A stretch of 64,000 bases of DNA from Poriferisodalis sp965203655. Lineage in GTDB: Bacteria; Actinomycetota; Acidimicrobiia; Acidimicrobiales; Poriferisodalaceae. Positions 35,404-46,167 of this stretch are shown in pieces (position 1 is the first letter of the stretch; the number at the start of each line of letters is the position of its first letter). The stretch covers positions 372,001 through 436,000 of the forward strand of contig NZ_CBDBDD010000006.1 in assembly GCF_965203655.1 (NCBI RefSeq). Reading direction: 5' to 3'. The notes under the pieces are model-generated. The model ran no database searches and was not told where the DNA came from. It worked only from the letters and a program-made list of their open reading frames with translations. The translations under genes and the position numbers were made by a program.

Positions 35404-35417
35404 AGCTGCGAGCTGGG

Positions 35418-37012
35418 CTAGGGGAAGATCGACAGGGCGGCGTCGGCGCTCCATTCGAGGAGCGTCTGCGGGAGGACGCCGACGACGAGGGTCACCGCCA
35501 CCGCGAGGGCGATGGCCAGCACCGTCGTCAGGGGCAGGTCGCCCCAGCGAGGGCGGCTGACTCGGGCGGTCGGAGCATCATCCCCAGCGGCGGTTGCGCC
35601 CTCCGGTGCGTACATCGCCAGCACGACGCGCAGGTAGGCGAAGGCGCTCACGACCGCGGTGACCATAGCAACGGCCGCCAGGACATAGATGCCCTCGCCG
35701 ACGGCTGCGCGGATGACTTCAAACTTGGCCACGAACCCCGCCGTGAGCGGGACGCCAGCTTGCGCGAGCAGGAGCACGGCGAAGGCGAGCGACAGCACCG
35801 GCCGCCGGCGGGCCAGCCCGCTGTACCGACTGAGATCATGGCGGCTGGTGCCGTCATCGGGATCCGCCGACGATCCGACGACTGCCGACAGCACGGCAAA
35901 GCTGCCCAGCGCCATGAACGAATAGACGACGAGGTAGAAGACGGCCGACGAGACGCCGTCGCCGAGATCGGCGGCAACGCCGACCCAGCCGGCGAAGTTC
36001 GCCCAGAGCTGGTCCGCGATTTCGGGATCGATGGCCGCCAAGCCGACGAGGACGAAGCCGGCGTGGCTGATCGAGCTGAACGCCAGCATGCGCTTTACGT
36101 CGGACTGGCAGATGGCCATCACCGCGCCGACCGACAGCGATGCGAACGCCAGCGCCACGATGATCGGCGACCAGACGGTGCCCTGCTGGAATACCGCCAC
36201 ATACAGCACCCGCGCCAGCGCCGCGAAGCCCGCGGCCTTGGCGATCGACGCGAGGTAGCCGGTGACCGGGCTCGGGGCGCCCTCGTACACATCGGGCGCC
36301 CAGAAGTGGAACGGGACGGCGGCGATCTTGAATCCCAGGCCCACCAGCAGCAGCGCCACGCCGGCCAGCAGCAGGTAGTCGTTGTCTCGGACCGTTCCGA
36401 AGAGGAACTCCGAGATCCGGCTGAGATTGGTGCCGCCGGTGGCGCCGTAGACCAGCGCGATGCCGTACAGGAAGAACGCCGAGCTGAACGCTCCCAGCAC
36501 GAAGTACTTCATGGCGGACTCGCGGGCGCTCGCACGCCGGCCCGCCAGTGCAATCAGCACGTACAAGGCGATCGAGAGCGATTCGAGGCCCAGGAACAGC
36601 ACGATGAGGTCGTTGGCGCCCGCCATCACCACGGCGCCCGCGGCAGACGCCAGCAGCAGCGCCGCGAACTCCGGTGGCGCCATGGAGTAGCGGTCGAGGG
36701 CGGAGTGCGCGACTAGGGCGGTCATCACCACACCCGCGCCGATGAGCACGGTGATGAGCAGGCTGAAGCCGTCGCTGACAAATGCGCCCTTCAACGTGGC
36801 GCGCGGCGCGGATCCCCAGTCGGTCCACTGAATTGCAGCGGTGATGGCGGTGGCAGCGCCAGTGGCGATCGTGACGATCGTGGACGCCCAGGCGGGCAGC
36901 GCTCGCGGCGCCAGCGAAGCCACCAGCAGCAACCCGAGCGCGGCACCGACGAGGATGATCTGCGGGACGAGCACCCACCAGTCGACGCCCGGCGACACGA
37001 AGAGCGGCGGCA

Positions 37013-37013
<1 letters not shown>
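35418..37013 (-). CDS. nuoN: NADH-quinone oxidoreductase subunit N (cluster 2)
   Basis: A 531-aa antiporter-like subunit. LFLGLESLSIALYVLIAL carries the conserved glutamate, VPFHFWAPDVYEGAPSPVTGY the half-channel motif, and AFSSISHAGFVLVGLAA follows. A loop insertion (VGSSADPDDGTSRHDLSRY) is more polar than usual. It is the last gene of the 14-gene operon; the start overlaps the nuoM stop by one base (TGATG). 192 bp separate its 3' end from the AlbA_2 regulator start, including the repeat pair. Confidence 0.94.
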
Positions 37014-38677
<1,664 letters not shown>

Positions 38678-38771
38678 CGCTCATCCTCGCGGCACGCGCA
38701 TGAAGAGACGGCGCTTGCCGGCAGTCGCGCGACGGCAACGCCCGCACGATGGAACCAGCATCGATGCACCC

Positions 38772-40673
38772 TCATGCCGCGCCTCGCAGCGCCAGCCAGA
38801 TGACGAGGATGATCGCACCGACAGCCACGCCCGATGCGTAGTGCCGCAGGTAGCCCGACTGCAGCGGTCGCACCGCTTGGCCCAGCATCTGGACGAGCCG
38901 TGCGACACCGTTGACGGCACCGTCCACGAACCGCCGGTCGGCCGTGGCGGCGGCCTCGAACGCCTTGGTGCCCGGGCCGCCCACGAAGTTAGAGATGGTC
39001 GAGTCGACGTAGAAGACGTTCTCGAGCAACGCCGGCTCAAGCCGGTCGGCAGGGATGCGCGCCTGCAGCCACGCCCGGATCGCGAACGCGATGCCCCCGA
39101 GTGCAGCCACGACGGCAATGAGTGCAAGCAGCAGCTTGGTGCCGGTGCCCGAGGAGAAGTGGTGCGGGTGAGCCAGCACGGGCTCCAAGAAGTGCTCGAG
39201 CACCAGCCAGTCCTTCACCAGCGGCAGGTTCATGACGCCGCCGATGGCTGCTGCTCCTGCCAGCAGCACCAGCGGCAGCGTCATGGTGGGCGGCGACTCG
39301 TGCGGGTGTGCTCCGTCGTCCCAGCGCTGGCCGCCGAAGAACACCAGGAACGTCTGGCGGCTCATGTAATAGGCGGTCAGCAGGGCAGTGACGAGGCCCA
39401 CGGCCCACAGCAGCGGACCGATGTCAGACTGCTCCCACGCCGCAAGCAGGATCTCGTCTTTGGACCAGAAGCCCGACAGCGGCGGCACCCCGGCAATCGC
39501 CAGCCACCCGACGATGAAGGTGACCGCCGTGATGGGCATGACCGCCCGCAGCGCGCCCATCCTGCGCATGTCCTGCTCGTCGCCGAGACCGTGGATGACC
39601 GAGCCGGAACCCAAGAACAACAGTCCCTTGAAGAACGCATGGGTGACGACGTGGAAGATCGCCGCCACATAGGCCTTTGAGCCGATTGCCAAGAACATGT
39701 AGCCGAGCTGGCTGACGGTGGAGTACGCCAACACCTTCTTGATGTCGTGCTGGGCCACCGCGGCGAGCGCGGCGAATAGCGCGGTGGCTGCGCCCACGAT
39801 GGCGATGACGAGCAGTGCTTCGTCTGTCAGCACCGGGTTGAGCCGCACCAGCAGGTACACGCCGGCGGTCACCATCGTGGCGGCATGCACCATGGCCGAG
39901 ACCGGGGTGGGGCCCTCCATGGCGTCGGGCAGCCACACGTACAGCGGTAGCTGGGCCGATTTGCCCGCGGCCGCCAGGAGCAGCAGCAGCGACACCGCGG
40001 TGGCGGTTCCGGTTGCCAAGCCGCCAGACGCTTCCGCGATGCCTGCATACGACACCGTGCCGAGCGTGGTCCACAGCAGGAACGTGGCGATCATGAAGCC
40101 GAAGTCGCCGATGCGGTTGGTGACGAACGCTTTCTTGCCCGCGGTGGCAGCGGTAGGCCGCTCGTGCCAGAACGAGATGAGCAGGTACGAGCAGGTGCCG
40201 ACGCCCTCCCAGCCCAGGAAGGTGACCACGAGGTTCTCGCCCAGTACCAGCATGAGCATCGAGAACAGGAACAGGTTGAGGTACAGGAAGAACTTGGAGT
40301 ACTTCGGGTCGCCCCCCATGTAGCCGACCGAATAGAGATGGATCAGCGTCCCGACGCCGGTCACGAACAGCGCCATCGTCATCGACAGCGGGTCCACCAG
40401 CAGCGCAGCGTCAACCTTGAGGCCGCCGATCGGCATCCACTCGAACAGCGTCGAGACGTCCTCGCGCCCGCCGCGCCCCCCGGCACCGCCTTTGCTGACC
40501 GACTCGAGCCCCAGCAACCCGGCGAACGTGATGAGCGTCAACAGGAACGATCCGGCACTGGCGGCCGTGGCCAGCCAACCCGCCCGGGGCTCGCCGAGAC
40601 GTGGACCGGCCACCAGCAGGATCGCGAAGCCAGCCAGCGGCAGCGCCGGAATGAGCCACACCAGTTCCACCAT
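38772..40673 (-). CDS. nuoL: NADH-quinone oxidoreductase subunit L (cluster 2)
   Basis: A 633-aa antiporter-like subunit with the lateral helix. GWEGVGTCSYLLISFWHERP has the conserved glutamate, LPLYVWLPDAMEGPTPVSAM the channel motif and AYSTVSQLGYMFLAIG the following signature. A Gly/Arg-rich loop (KGGAGGRGGRED) lies between the second and third helices. Normal length; no sign of truncation. Confidence 0.95.
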   Translation of the reverse strand: MVELVWLIPALPLAGFAILLVAGPRLGEPRAGWLATAASAGSFLLTLITFAGLLGLESVSKGGAGGRGGREDVSTLFEWMPIGGLKVDAALLVDPLSMTMALFVTGVGTLIHLYSVGYMGGDPKYSKFFLYLNLFLFSMLMLVLGENLVVTFLGWEGVGTCSYLLISFWHERPTAATAGKKAFVTNRIGDFGFMIATFLLWTTLGTVSYAGIAEASGGLATGTATAVSLLLLLAAAGKSAQLPLYVWLPDAMEGPTPVSAMVHAATMVTAGVYLLVRLNPVLTDEALLVIAIVGAATALFAALAAVAQHDIKKVLAYSTVSQLGYMFLAIGSKAYVAAIFHVVTHAFFKGLLFLGSGSVIHGLGDEQDMRRMGALRAVMPITAVTFIVGWLAIAGVPPLSGFWSKDEILLAAWEQSDIGPLLWAVGLVTALLTAYYMSRQTFLVFFGGQRWDDGAHPHESPPTMTLPLVLLAGAAAIGGVMNLPLVKDWLVLEHFLEPVLAHPHHFSSGTGTKLLLALIAVVAALGGIAFAIRAWLQARIPADRLEPALLENVFYVDSTISNFVGGPGTKAFEAAATADRRFVDGAVNGVARLVQMLGQAVRPLQSGYLRHYASGVAVGAIILVIWLALRGAA

Positions 40674-40754
40674 CGCTGTCAGCTCCCTGCGCCGGTCGCC
40701 GGGCTACGCATTGGCAGTGCCGGATGTCGCACTCTTCGAGGCTCCATCATGAGC

Positions 40755-41069
40755 TCAGCCCCTCAAGGCAGACAGATCGTCCGCCGTGGCGCGTGGCGAG
40801 GCACGCAGCACCGCGACCACCAACCCGAGGCCCACCACGACTTCGGCGGCGGCAACCACCAGAACGAACAGCACCACCGTCTGTCCATGCACGTCGCCGA
40901 AGCGATCCGCGAACGCGATGAAGCTGAGATTGACGCCGTTCAGCATCAGCTCGACGCACATCAGCATGATCAGCGGGTTGCGCCTCACCAGCAGCCCGGT
41001 GCCGCCGATGATGAACAGCAGCGCGCCGAGGACGAGGTACCAGCTCGTCACCACCTCGAGACCGTTCAT
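40755..41069 (-). CDS. nuoK: NADH-quinone oxidoreductase subunit K (cluster 2)
   Basis: A 104-aa three-helix subunit. LIMLMCVELMLNGVNLSFIAF holds the first proton-path glutamate and VVAAAEVVVGLGLVVAVLR the second. Its start overlaps the nuoJ stop by 4 bp (ATGA). nuoL is 81 bp downstream. Confidence 0.94.
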   Translation of the reverse strand: MNGLEVVTSWYLVLGALLFIIGGTGLLVRRNPLIMLMCVELMLNGVNLSFIAFADRFGDVHGQTVVLFVLVVAAAEVVVGLGLVVAVLRASPRATADDLSALRG

Positions 41070-41692
41070 TGGCCGGCCTCGCTCGACGTTTCAGCCTTGG
41101 CGGCCTCCGACGCATTGCCGTTTTGCTGGCTGCCGCCGTAACCGCTGCGGCGGGCCAGGATCACCGTGCCGATGACGGCTACGATGAGCAGCAGCGAGGT
41201 CAACTCGAACGCATACACATAGTCGGAGAACAGCGACCGGGCGAGGGCGCTGACATCTGCGACGTAGTCGGTGGGGTCGCTGCCCGCACCGGCGTCCGTG
41301 ACACCTGCGGTGTCGAGCGCCAGCGACTTGGCGCCCTTGAACAGCCGGTCGACGGCCGCCACCAGCCAGATCAGCACGGCTGCACCGCCGAGACCGAACG
41401 CAGCGGCAGTCCAACGCTGCGCCGGCAACGCACCCATGGACAGCTCGGTGGCCCGGTCGACGCCCAGCAGCATGATGACGAACAGGAACAGCACGACGAT
41501 CGCGCCCGCATAGACGATGACCTGCACGGCCGCGATGAAGTGCGCCTGCTGTGCCACGAACAGCACTGCGATGCCGAACAGCGTCATCACCAGCATGAGC
41601 GCTGCGTGCACCGGATTGCGCGAGAGCACCACGCCGATCGCGCCGACGAGGCACGCGGCGGCGGCAACCGCGAACACCACCACTTCGACCAT
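41066..41692 (-). CDS. nuoJ: NADH-quinone oxidoreductase subunit J (cluster 2)
   Basis: A 208-aa membrane subunit with five hydrophobic segments. AAVQVIVYAGAIVVLFLFVIML is the family core. A polar loop (FKGAKSLALDTAGVTDAGAGSDPTDY) and a hydrophilic C-terminal tail (SQQNGNASEAAKAETSSEAGQ, core NGNASEAAKAE) make it longer than cluster 1 NuoJ (164 aa). The start ATG overlaps the nuoI stop by one base (TGATG). Confidence 0.93.
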   Translation of the reverse strand: MVEVVVFAVAAAACLVGAIGVVLSRNPVHAALMLVMTLFGIAVLFVAQQAHFIAAVQVIVYAGAIVVLFLFVIMLLGVDRATELSMGALPAQRWTAAAFGLGGAAVLIWLVAAVDRLFKGAKSLALDTAGVTDAGAGSDPTDYVADVSALARSLFSDYVYAFELTSLLLIVAVIGTVILARRSGYGGSQQNGNASEAAKAETSSEAGQ

Positions 41693-42366
41693 CAGTGGCC
41701 GCTCCCGTGGCTGTGCTGATCGCCGGCGGCGCCATGATCGTCGCCGACTGGTTGGTCCTCGAGCTCGTCGTCGTCGGGCTCGGCGTGCTGGCCCTGCTCG
41801 GGCGCCCGCACCCCGTACCCCAGCTCGCCGCTCCACGCGACACGCCCTTCATAGGCCGGCTGGCCGGAGGGAGACGTCGCTCGCATCCAGCCCGAGGTGT
41901 GCTCGTCGTCACCTTCGTGCCACAGCTCCCACGGCTGACGCCGGGGCTGGCCGTCGTCGTCGGTGAGGAGTTCATCCTTGGTGTAGATGGCGTCACGCCG
42001 GGTGGGAAAGCTGAACTCGAAGACCTTCGTCTCGGTGATGGCCTCGGTGGGGCAGGCCTCCACGCACAGATCGCAGTGGATGCAGCGCAGGTAGTTGATC
42101 TCGTAGACGTAGCCGTAGCGCTCCCCGGGCGCGACCGGGTTGTCGGGGGGGTTGTCCGCGCCGCGCACGTAGATGCAGCGCGCTGGGCATACCCCGGCGC
42201 ACAGCTCGCACCCGATGCATTTCTCCATGCCGTCGGGGTAGCGGTTGAGCACGTGGCGACCGTGAAAGCGAGGTGGCTTCGGTCGCTTGTCGTGGGGGTA
42301 CTCGGTGGTGACACGCTCGTCGAAGAGCTTGCCGAAGGTGACCACGAACCCGTCGAGATAGCCCAT
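41692..42366 (-). CDS. nuoI: NADH-quinone oxidoreductase subunit I, 2x[4Fe-4S] (cluster 2)
   Basis: A 224-aa ferredoxin-like subunit. Cluster ligands: C50-x2-C53-x2-C56-x3-C60 (CIGCELCAGVCP) and C95-x2-C98-x2-C101-x3-C105 (CIHCDLCVEACP). VTTEYPHDKRP and HGRHVLNRYPDGMEKC are typical actinobacterial NuoI. The C-terminus is extended by about 60 residues and ends in an Asp/His-rich tail (GDDHGAAGDQHSHGSGH), unusual for the family. nuoH is one base upstream by TGATG overlap. Confidence 0.95.
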   Translation of the reverse strand: MGYLDGFVVTFGKLFDERVTTEYPHDKRPKPPRFHGRHVLNRYPDGMEKCIGCELCAGVCPARCIYVRGADNPPDNPVAPGERYGYVYEINYLRCIHCDLCVEACPTEAITETKVFEFSFPTRRDAIYTKDELLTDDDGQPRRQPWELWHEGDDEHTSGWMRATSPSGQPAYEGRVAWSGELGYGVRAPEQGQHAEPDDDELEDQPVGDDHGAAGDQHSHGSGH

Positions 42367-43607
42367 CAGCTCCTCCCTGCCGTATGAGTCGGGAGCGGCT
42401 CGGTGTCGTCATCAGCGGAGTTGCGCTTGGCTGCTTTCAGCGCGGCCGCCAGCAGTGCCCACCCCAGCGCAAATGCGGCAGCGCTTACTCCGAGCGTCAC
42501 CACCAGCTGTTGCGCCCAGCTCCAGCTCTCCTGGTCGAACACGAGCTGTCGCAGGCCCAAGAACATCAGCCAGAACAGCATCACGGGGATGAGCACTTTC
42601 CATCCCAGCGACATGAGCTGGTCGTAGCGCAGCCTCGGCAGCGTGGCCCTGAACCAGACGAACATGAACAGGAACGCGACGACTTTGGCCAGGAACCACA
42701 CCGTCGGCCACAGCCAGGTCCAGCCGAAGAAGACCGGGCCCGCCGGTCCGCCGAAGAACAGCGTCACCATGATCGCCGACATCGTGATGACGTTCATGAA
42801 CTCGGCCAGGTAGAACAGGGCAAACCGGATAGAGGAGTACTCGGTGTGGAAACCGCCGACCAGTTCCTGCTCGGCTTCGACGAGGTCGAAGGGCGGCCGG
42901 TTCAGCTCGGCGGTGGCAGAGATGAGGAAGACCAGGAACGGCACGATGCCCGTGGTCAGCAGCAGCCAGGTGTTCACTCCCCCGGCTTGGGACGCCACGA
43001 TGCTCTGCGTCGAGAGCGATCCCGCCACGATCACCACCGCGACCACCGACATGCCCAGCGCCGCCTCGTAGGAGATCGCCTGCGCCGACGCGCGCACCGA
43101 TCCGATGAGCGGGTATTTCGACCCCGACGACCAGCCCGCCAGCATCACGCCGTACACGGCGACCGAGGACATCGCGAGCAGCAGCAGGATGCCGACCGGC
43201 GGGTCGGCCACCTGCAGGATGGTCTCCCTGCCGAACAGCGTGACCGTGCCCTGACGGCCAGGCTCGTCGGCGAACACGCCGCCGACGGGCACGATGGCGA
43301 ACGCCACGAACGCGGTGACCGCCGAGACGTACGGTGCCAGGCGGAACACCAGCGGATCTGCATTCGCAGGGCGCAGATCTTCCTTGAAGAAGAACTTGAC
43401 CCCGTCGGCGAACGCCTGCAGCAGGCCCCACGGCCCGGCCACATTGGGGCCGATGCGGTGCTGCATGTCCGAGATCAGCTTGCGCTCGAACCAGATCATG
43501 AACATGGTGGCGACGAGCAAGGCGGCGAAGGCCACGACGACCTTGACGCCCATGACCGCGATGTCGCCCCAGTCGACTCCATCGGCAAAGAGCGGGTCAC
43601 CAGTCAT
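42366..43607 (-). CDS. nuoH: NADH-quinone oxidoreductase subunit H (cluster 2)
   Basis: A 413-aa quinone-chamber membrane subunit. QHRIGPNVAGPWGLLQAFAD, then ADGVKFFFKEDLRPANADPL, then EAEQELVGGFHTEYSSIRF are the family motifs. It starts MTGDPLFADGVDWGDIAV; the first codons occur a second time about 70 bp upstream in the intergenic stretch before it, as a near-exact direct repeat. C-terminus extended (AKRNSADDDTEPLPTHTAGRS). Full length, no frameshift. Confidence 0.95.
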   Translation of the reverse strand: MTGDPLFADGVDWGDIAVMGVKVVVAFAALLVATMFMIWFERKLISDMQHRIGPNVAGPWGLLQAFADGVKFFFKEDLRPANADPLVFRLAPYVSAVTAFVAFAIVPVGGVFADEPGRQGTVTLFGRETILQVADPPVGILLLLAMSSVAVYGVMLAGWSSGSKYPLIGSVRASAQAISYEAALGMSVVAVVIVAGSLSTQSIVASQAGGVNTWLLLTTGIVPFLVFLISATAELNRPPFDLVEAEQELVGGFHTEYSSIRFALFYLAEFMNVITMSAIMVTLFFGGPAGPVFFGWTWLWPTVWFLAKVVAFLFMFVWFRATLPRLRYDQLMSLGWKVLIPVMLFWLMFLGLRQLVFDQESWSWAQQLVVTLGVSAAAFALGWALLAAALKAAKRNSADDDTEPLPTHTAGRS

Positions 43608-43681
43608 GACAACGCCCCATCAGGCGCCGCGGTGCCGCCCTGCCCTTCGGGGCCATCCGCAAAGAGCGGGTCACCAGTCAC
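43604..43681 (-). CDS. 25-aa leader-like ORF from a tandem duplication of the nuoH 5' end
   Basis: GTG at 43681 overlaps the nuoG stop (GTGA) and opens M-TGDPLFADG-PEGQGG, i.e. the first ten codons of nuoH repeated; the ORF ends in TGA that overlaps the true nuoH ATG (ATGA). At DNA level, ACTGGTGACCCGCTCTTTGC appears at both positions, 74 bp apart. The geometry (stop/start, stop/start) would pass ribosomes from nuoG to nuoH. It is short and could be an accident of the duplication. Confidence 0.45.
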   Translation of the reverse strand: MTGDPLFADGPEGQGGTAAPDGALS

Positions 43682-46167
43682 AACGCCAGCTCTTGGGTGA
43701 CGCGGGTCTCGATGCGGACATCGGTCACCATCGCCGTCGCGTCGATGAGCGCCCCCACGTCGAGCTCGGGTGACGGGAATGCCAGCACTGCGTTGTGGCG
43801 GCCGACACCGGAATCGGCCACGATCGGCAGGCGCAACGCGCCTCGCTCGGAGTGAACCTCCACCTCGGTGCCCGATGCGACGCCCACCCGCTCGAGATCG
43901 ATGGGGTGCACGCGCAAAGCGGTCTCGGCCCGCAGCGACGCCAGCGCCGGGGTCTGGGCGACCGTGACACCCCCGTCGTAGAGCTTGCGGTTGCACACCA
44001 AGCGCAAGCCGTAGGCATCTCGGGGCGGTGCCACGTGCGCGGGCGGCAATGCAGGTTCGAACGCTGCACCGCGCACCAGCACGCCGTCGCCGTCGGCCGG
44101 CGATCCCATCGCTTCGGCATGCGTCTCGCAGACTGCGGCGATCTCGGCCGTGATCTCGGAGACCGACACGAATCCCAGGTCGGCGCCGCAGAGCATCGCC
44201 AGCTCGGCGGCAACCATCCAGTCAGGGCGGGACGACCCGGGCGCGGTCACCAACTCGCTCAGCGCGGAGACGCGGCCTTCGATGTTGGTGGTGGTTCCGG
44301 ACTTCTCGCCGAATGCAGCAGCGGGCAGGAAGACGTCGGCCTCGACCGTCGACTGGTTCAGGAAGGTGTCCACCGCGACGACGGTGCGCGCGCCTGCCAC
44401 GCCGAGCCGTGCGAGCACGCTGTCGGGAAAATCGGTCAGGGGATCGGCGCCGAGCAGGAAGAGCACATCGATGTCTCCGGCGGCGGCTGCCGCCAGGATC
44501 CCTGCCGCGTCGTGTCCCGGTTCGGGCGGCAGCTCGCCCCACGCTGCTGCAAGCGCGGGCGTCGGGTCGGCGCTCAAGCTGCGCCCGGGCAACAGGCCCG
44601 GTGCGAGGCCCATGTCGAGCGCGCCCCGGATGTTCCCCCGCCGGGCGGCGACCAGGTACTTGGCGTGGGGCACGCGATCGGCCAGGACCGACGCCACCTC
44701 GGCGGCTGCGTCAGCGGACTCCGCAACCGAGGAGCGCCCCAGCACCACCACCACCGATCCGGCGGCCAACTCGTCGCTCAGCGGGTCATCGCCGTCGAGC
44801 AGATCACGCAGGACCGAGGCTGCTTCGCCGCCCCGGCACCGCTCGCTCCGTGCGGCATCACGGGTGAGGCCGGTCTCCGTCGGGGAGATCTCGACCAAGC
44901 GCGTCGAGCCCGACCGCGCCGCTCCCCGCAGGCGCAGCTGCAGCACGGGCAGTTCTTCCCGCAGATCGCCGCACACCAGCAGCGTGGTGTCGGCAGTGCA
45001 GGCGTCATCGATCGTCGCGGTGCCGAGGCCGACGGTGATGTCCGCGGGCAGCCCGTCGCCGAGCTGTGCGTCGACGTGGTTGGTACCCAGCACGGTGCGA
45101 GCCAGCTTGGACCAGGCGTACGCGTCCTCGTTCGTGCCGCGGGCGCCTCCGAGCACGGCAATCGCCCCGGGCCGAGCGGTCCTGATGGCGCCGGCAACAG
45201 CGTCGAGCGCCCTGGCCCAGTCCGACGGTTCGAAGTTGCGCATCGGCTCGACTTCGGCTACGTCGGCGGCCCGGCCCCCCGAGCGCGCTTGCAACGGCCG
45301 CGTGACACGCTCTGGGCTGCCGACCGATCCGTAGGCGAAGCGACCCTTATCGCAGAGCCAGCCATGGTTGACCGGATCGATGTCAACCCCTAAGTAGCGC
45401 ACCAGTTCGTTGCGCGACGACTGGACTGCAATCCGGCAGCCGACCGCGCACGTCGTGCAAGTGGACTCGGTCTGGGCGAGGTCCCACGGTCGCGCCTTGA
45501 AGCGATACGGCGCTGCGGTGAGCGCGCCCACGGGACAGATCTGCACCGTGTTGCCCGAGAAGTACGACGAGAACGGTTCGCCGGGAAAGGTCAGCACCTG
45601 GGTGTCGTTGCCTCGTTCGGTGAAGTCGATGAGCGGGTCGCCGGCGATCTCGTCCGCAAACCGGGTGCAGCGGTCGCACAGGATGCAACGCTCCCGGTCG
45701 AGGTGCACCAACTCGGAGATGGGGATCGGCTTCTGGAAATGCCGCTTCTCCTCGACAAAGCGGGACTCGCCCGGGCCGTACGCCATCGTCTGGTCCTGCA
45801 GGGGGCATTCGCCGCCCTTGTCGCACACGGGACAGTCGAGCGGGTGGTTGATGAGCAGCATCTCCAGCACGCCTTCTTGGGCACGCTGGGTACGCTCGCT
45901 GGTGGTGTCCACCACCATCTGCGGCGAGACCGGGACCATGCAGGACGCCTGCAGCTGCGGCCCGCGGCCGGTGTCGATCTCGACGAGGCACATGCGGCAC
46001 ATGCCGACCGAGCTCATCCGCTCGTGGTAACAGAAGCGCGGGATGTGCACCCCGGCACGCTCGGCTGCCGCGATGACGAGTTCGCCCGGCTGTGCATCGA
46101 CGGCGACGCCGTCGATGGTCACCTCGACCGTGCTGGGTGCCGCCTCCGCAGCAGTCGCGTCAGACAC
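43678..46167 (-). CDS. nuoG: NADH-quinone oxidoreductase subunit G (cluster 2)
   Basis: An 829-aa iron-sulphur and molybdopterin-fold subunit. The [2Fe-2S] ligands are C46, C57, C60 and C76; the His-ligated cluster is H108, C112, C115, C121 (HPLDCPVCDKGGEC); C161, C164, C167 (CILCDRC) with C211 (QICPVG) bind the next [4Fe-4S]; CTTCAVGC near residue 236 may bind an extra N7 cluster. The rest is a formate-dehydrogenase-like domain. The stop overlaps the GTG of the leader-like ORF; its start overlaps the nuoF stop by 8 bp. Absent from the first nuo operon. Confidence 0.95.
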   Translation of the reverse strand: MSDATAAEAAPSTVEVTIDGVAVDAQPGELVIAAAERAGVHIPRFCYHERMSSVGMCRMCLVEIDTGRGPQLQASCMVPVSPQMVVDTTSERTQRAQEGVLEMLLINHPLDCPVCDKGGECPLQDQTMAYGPGESRFVEEKRHFQKPIPISELVHLDRERCILCDRCTRFADEIAGDPLIDFTERGNDTQVLTFPGEPFSSYFSGNTVQICPVGALTAAPYRFKARPWDLAQTESTCTTCAVGCRIAVQSSRNELVRYLGVDIDPVNHGWLCDKGRFAYGSVGSPERVTRPLQARSGGRAADVAEVEPMRNFEPSDWARALDAVAGAIRTARPGAIAVLGGARGTNEDAYAWSKLARTVLGTNHVDAQLGDGLPADITVGLGTATIDDACTADTTLLVCGDLREELPVLQLRLRGAARSGSTRLVEISPTETGLTRDAARSERCRGGEAASVLRDLLDGDDPLSDELAAGSVVVVLGRSSVAESADAAAEVASVLADRVPHAKYLVAARRGNIRGALDMGLAPGLLPGRSLSADPTPALAAAWGELPPEPGHDAAGILAAAAAGDIDVLFLLGADPLTDFPDSVLARLGVAGARTVVAVDTFLNQSTVEADVFLPAAAFGEKSGTTTNIEGRVSALSELVTAPGSSRPDWMVAAELAMLCGADLGFVSVSEITAEIAAVCETHAEAMGSPADGDGVLVRGAAFEPALPPAHVAPPRDAYGLRLVCNRKLYDGGVTVAQTPALASLRAETALRVHPIDLERVGVASGTEVEVHSERGALRLPIVADSGVGRHNAVLAFPSPELDVGALIDATAMVTDVRIETRVTQELAL

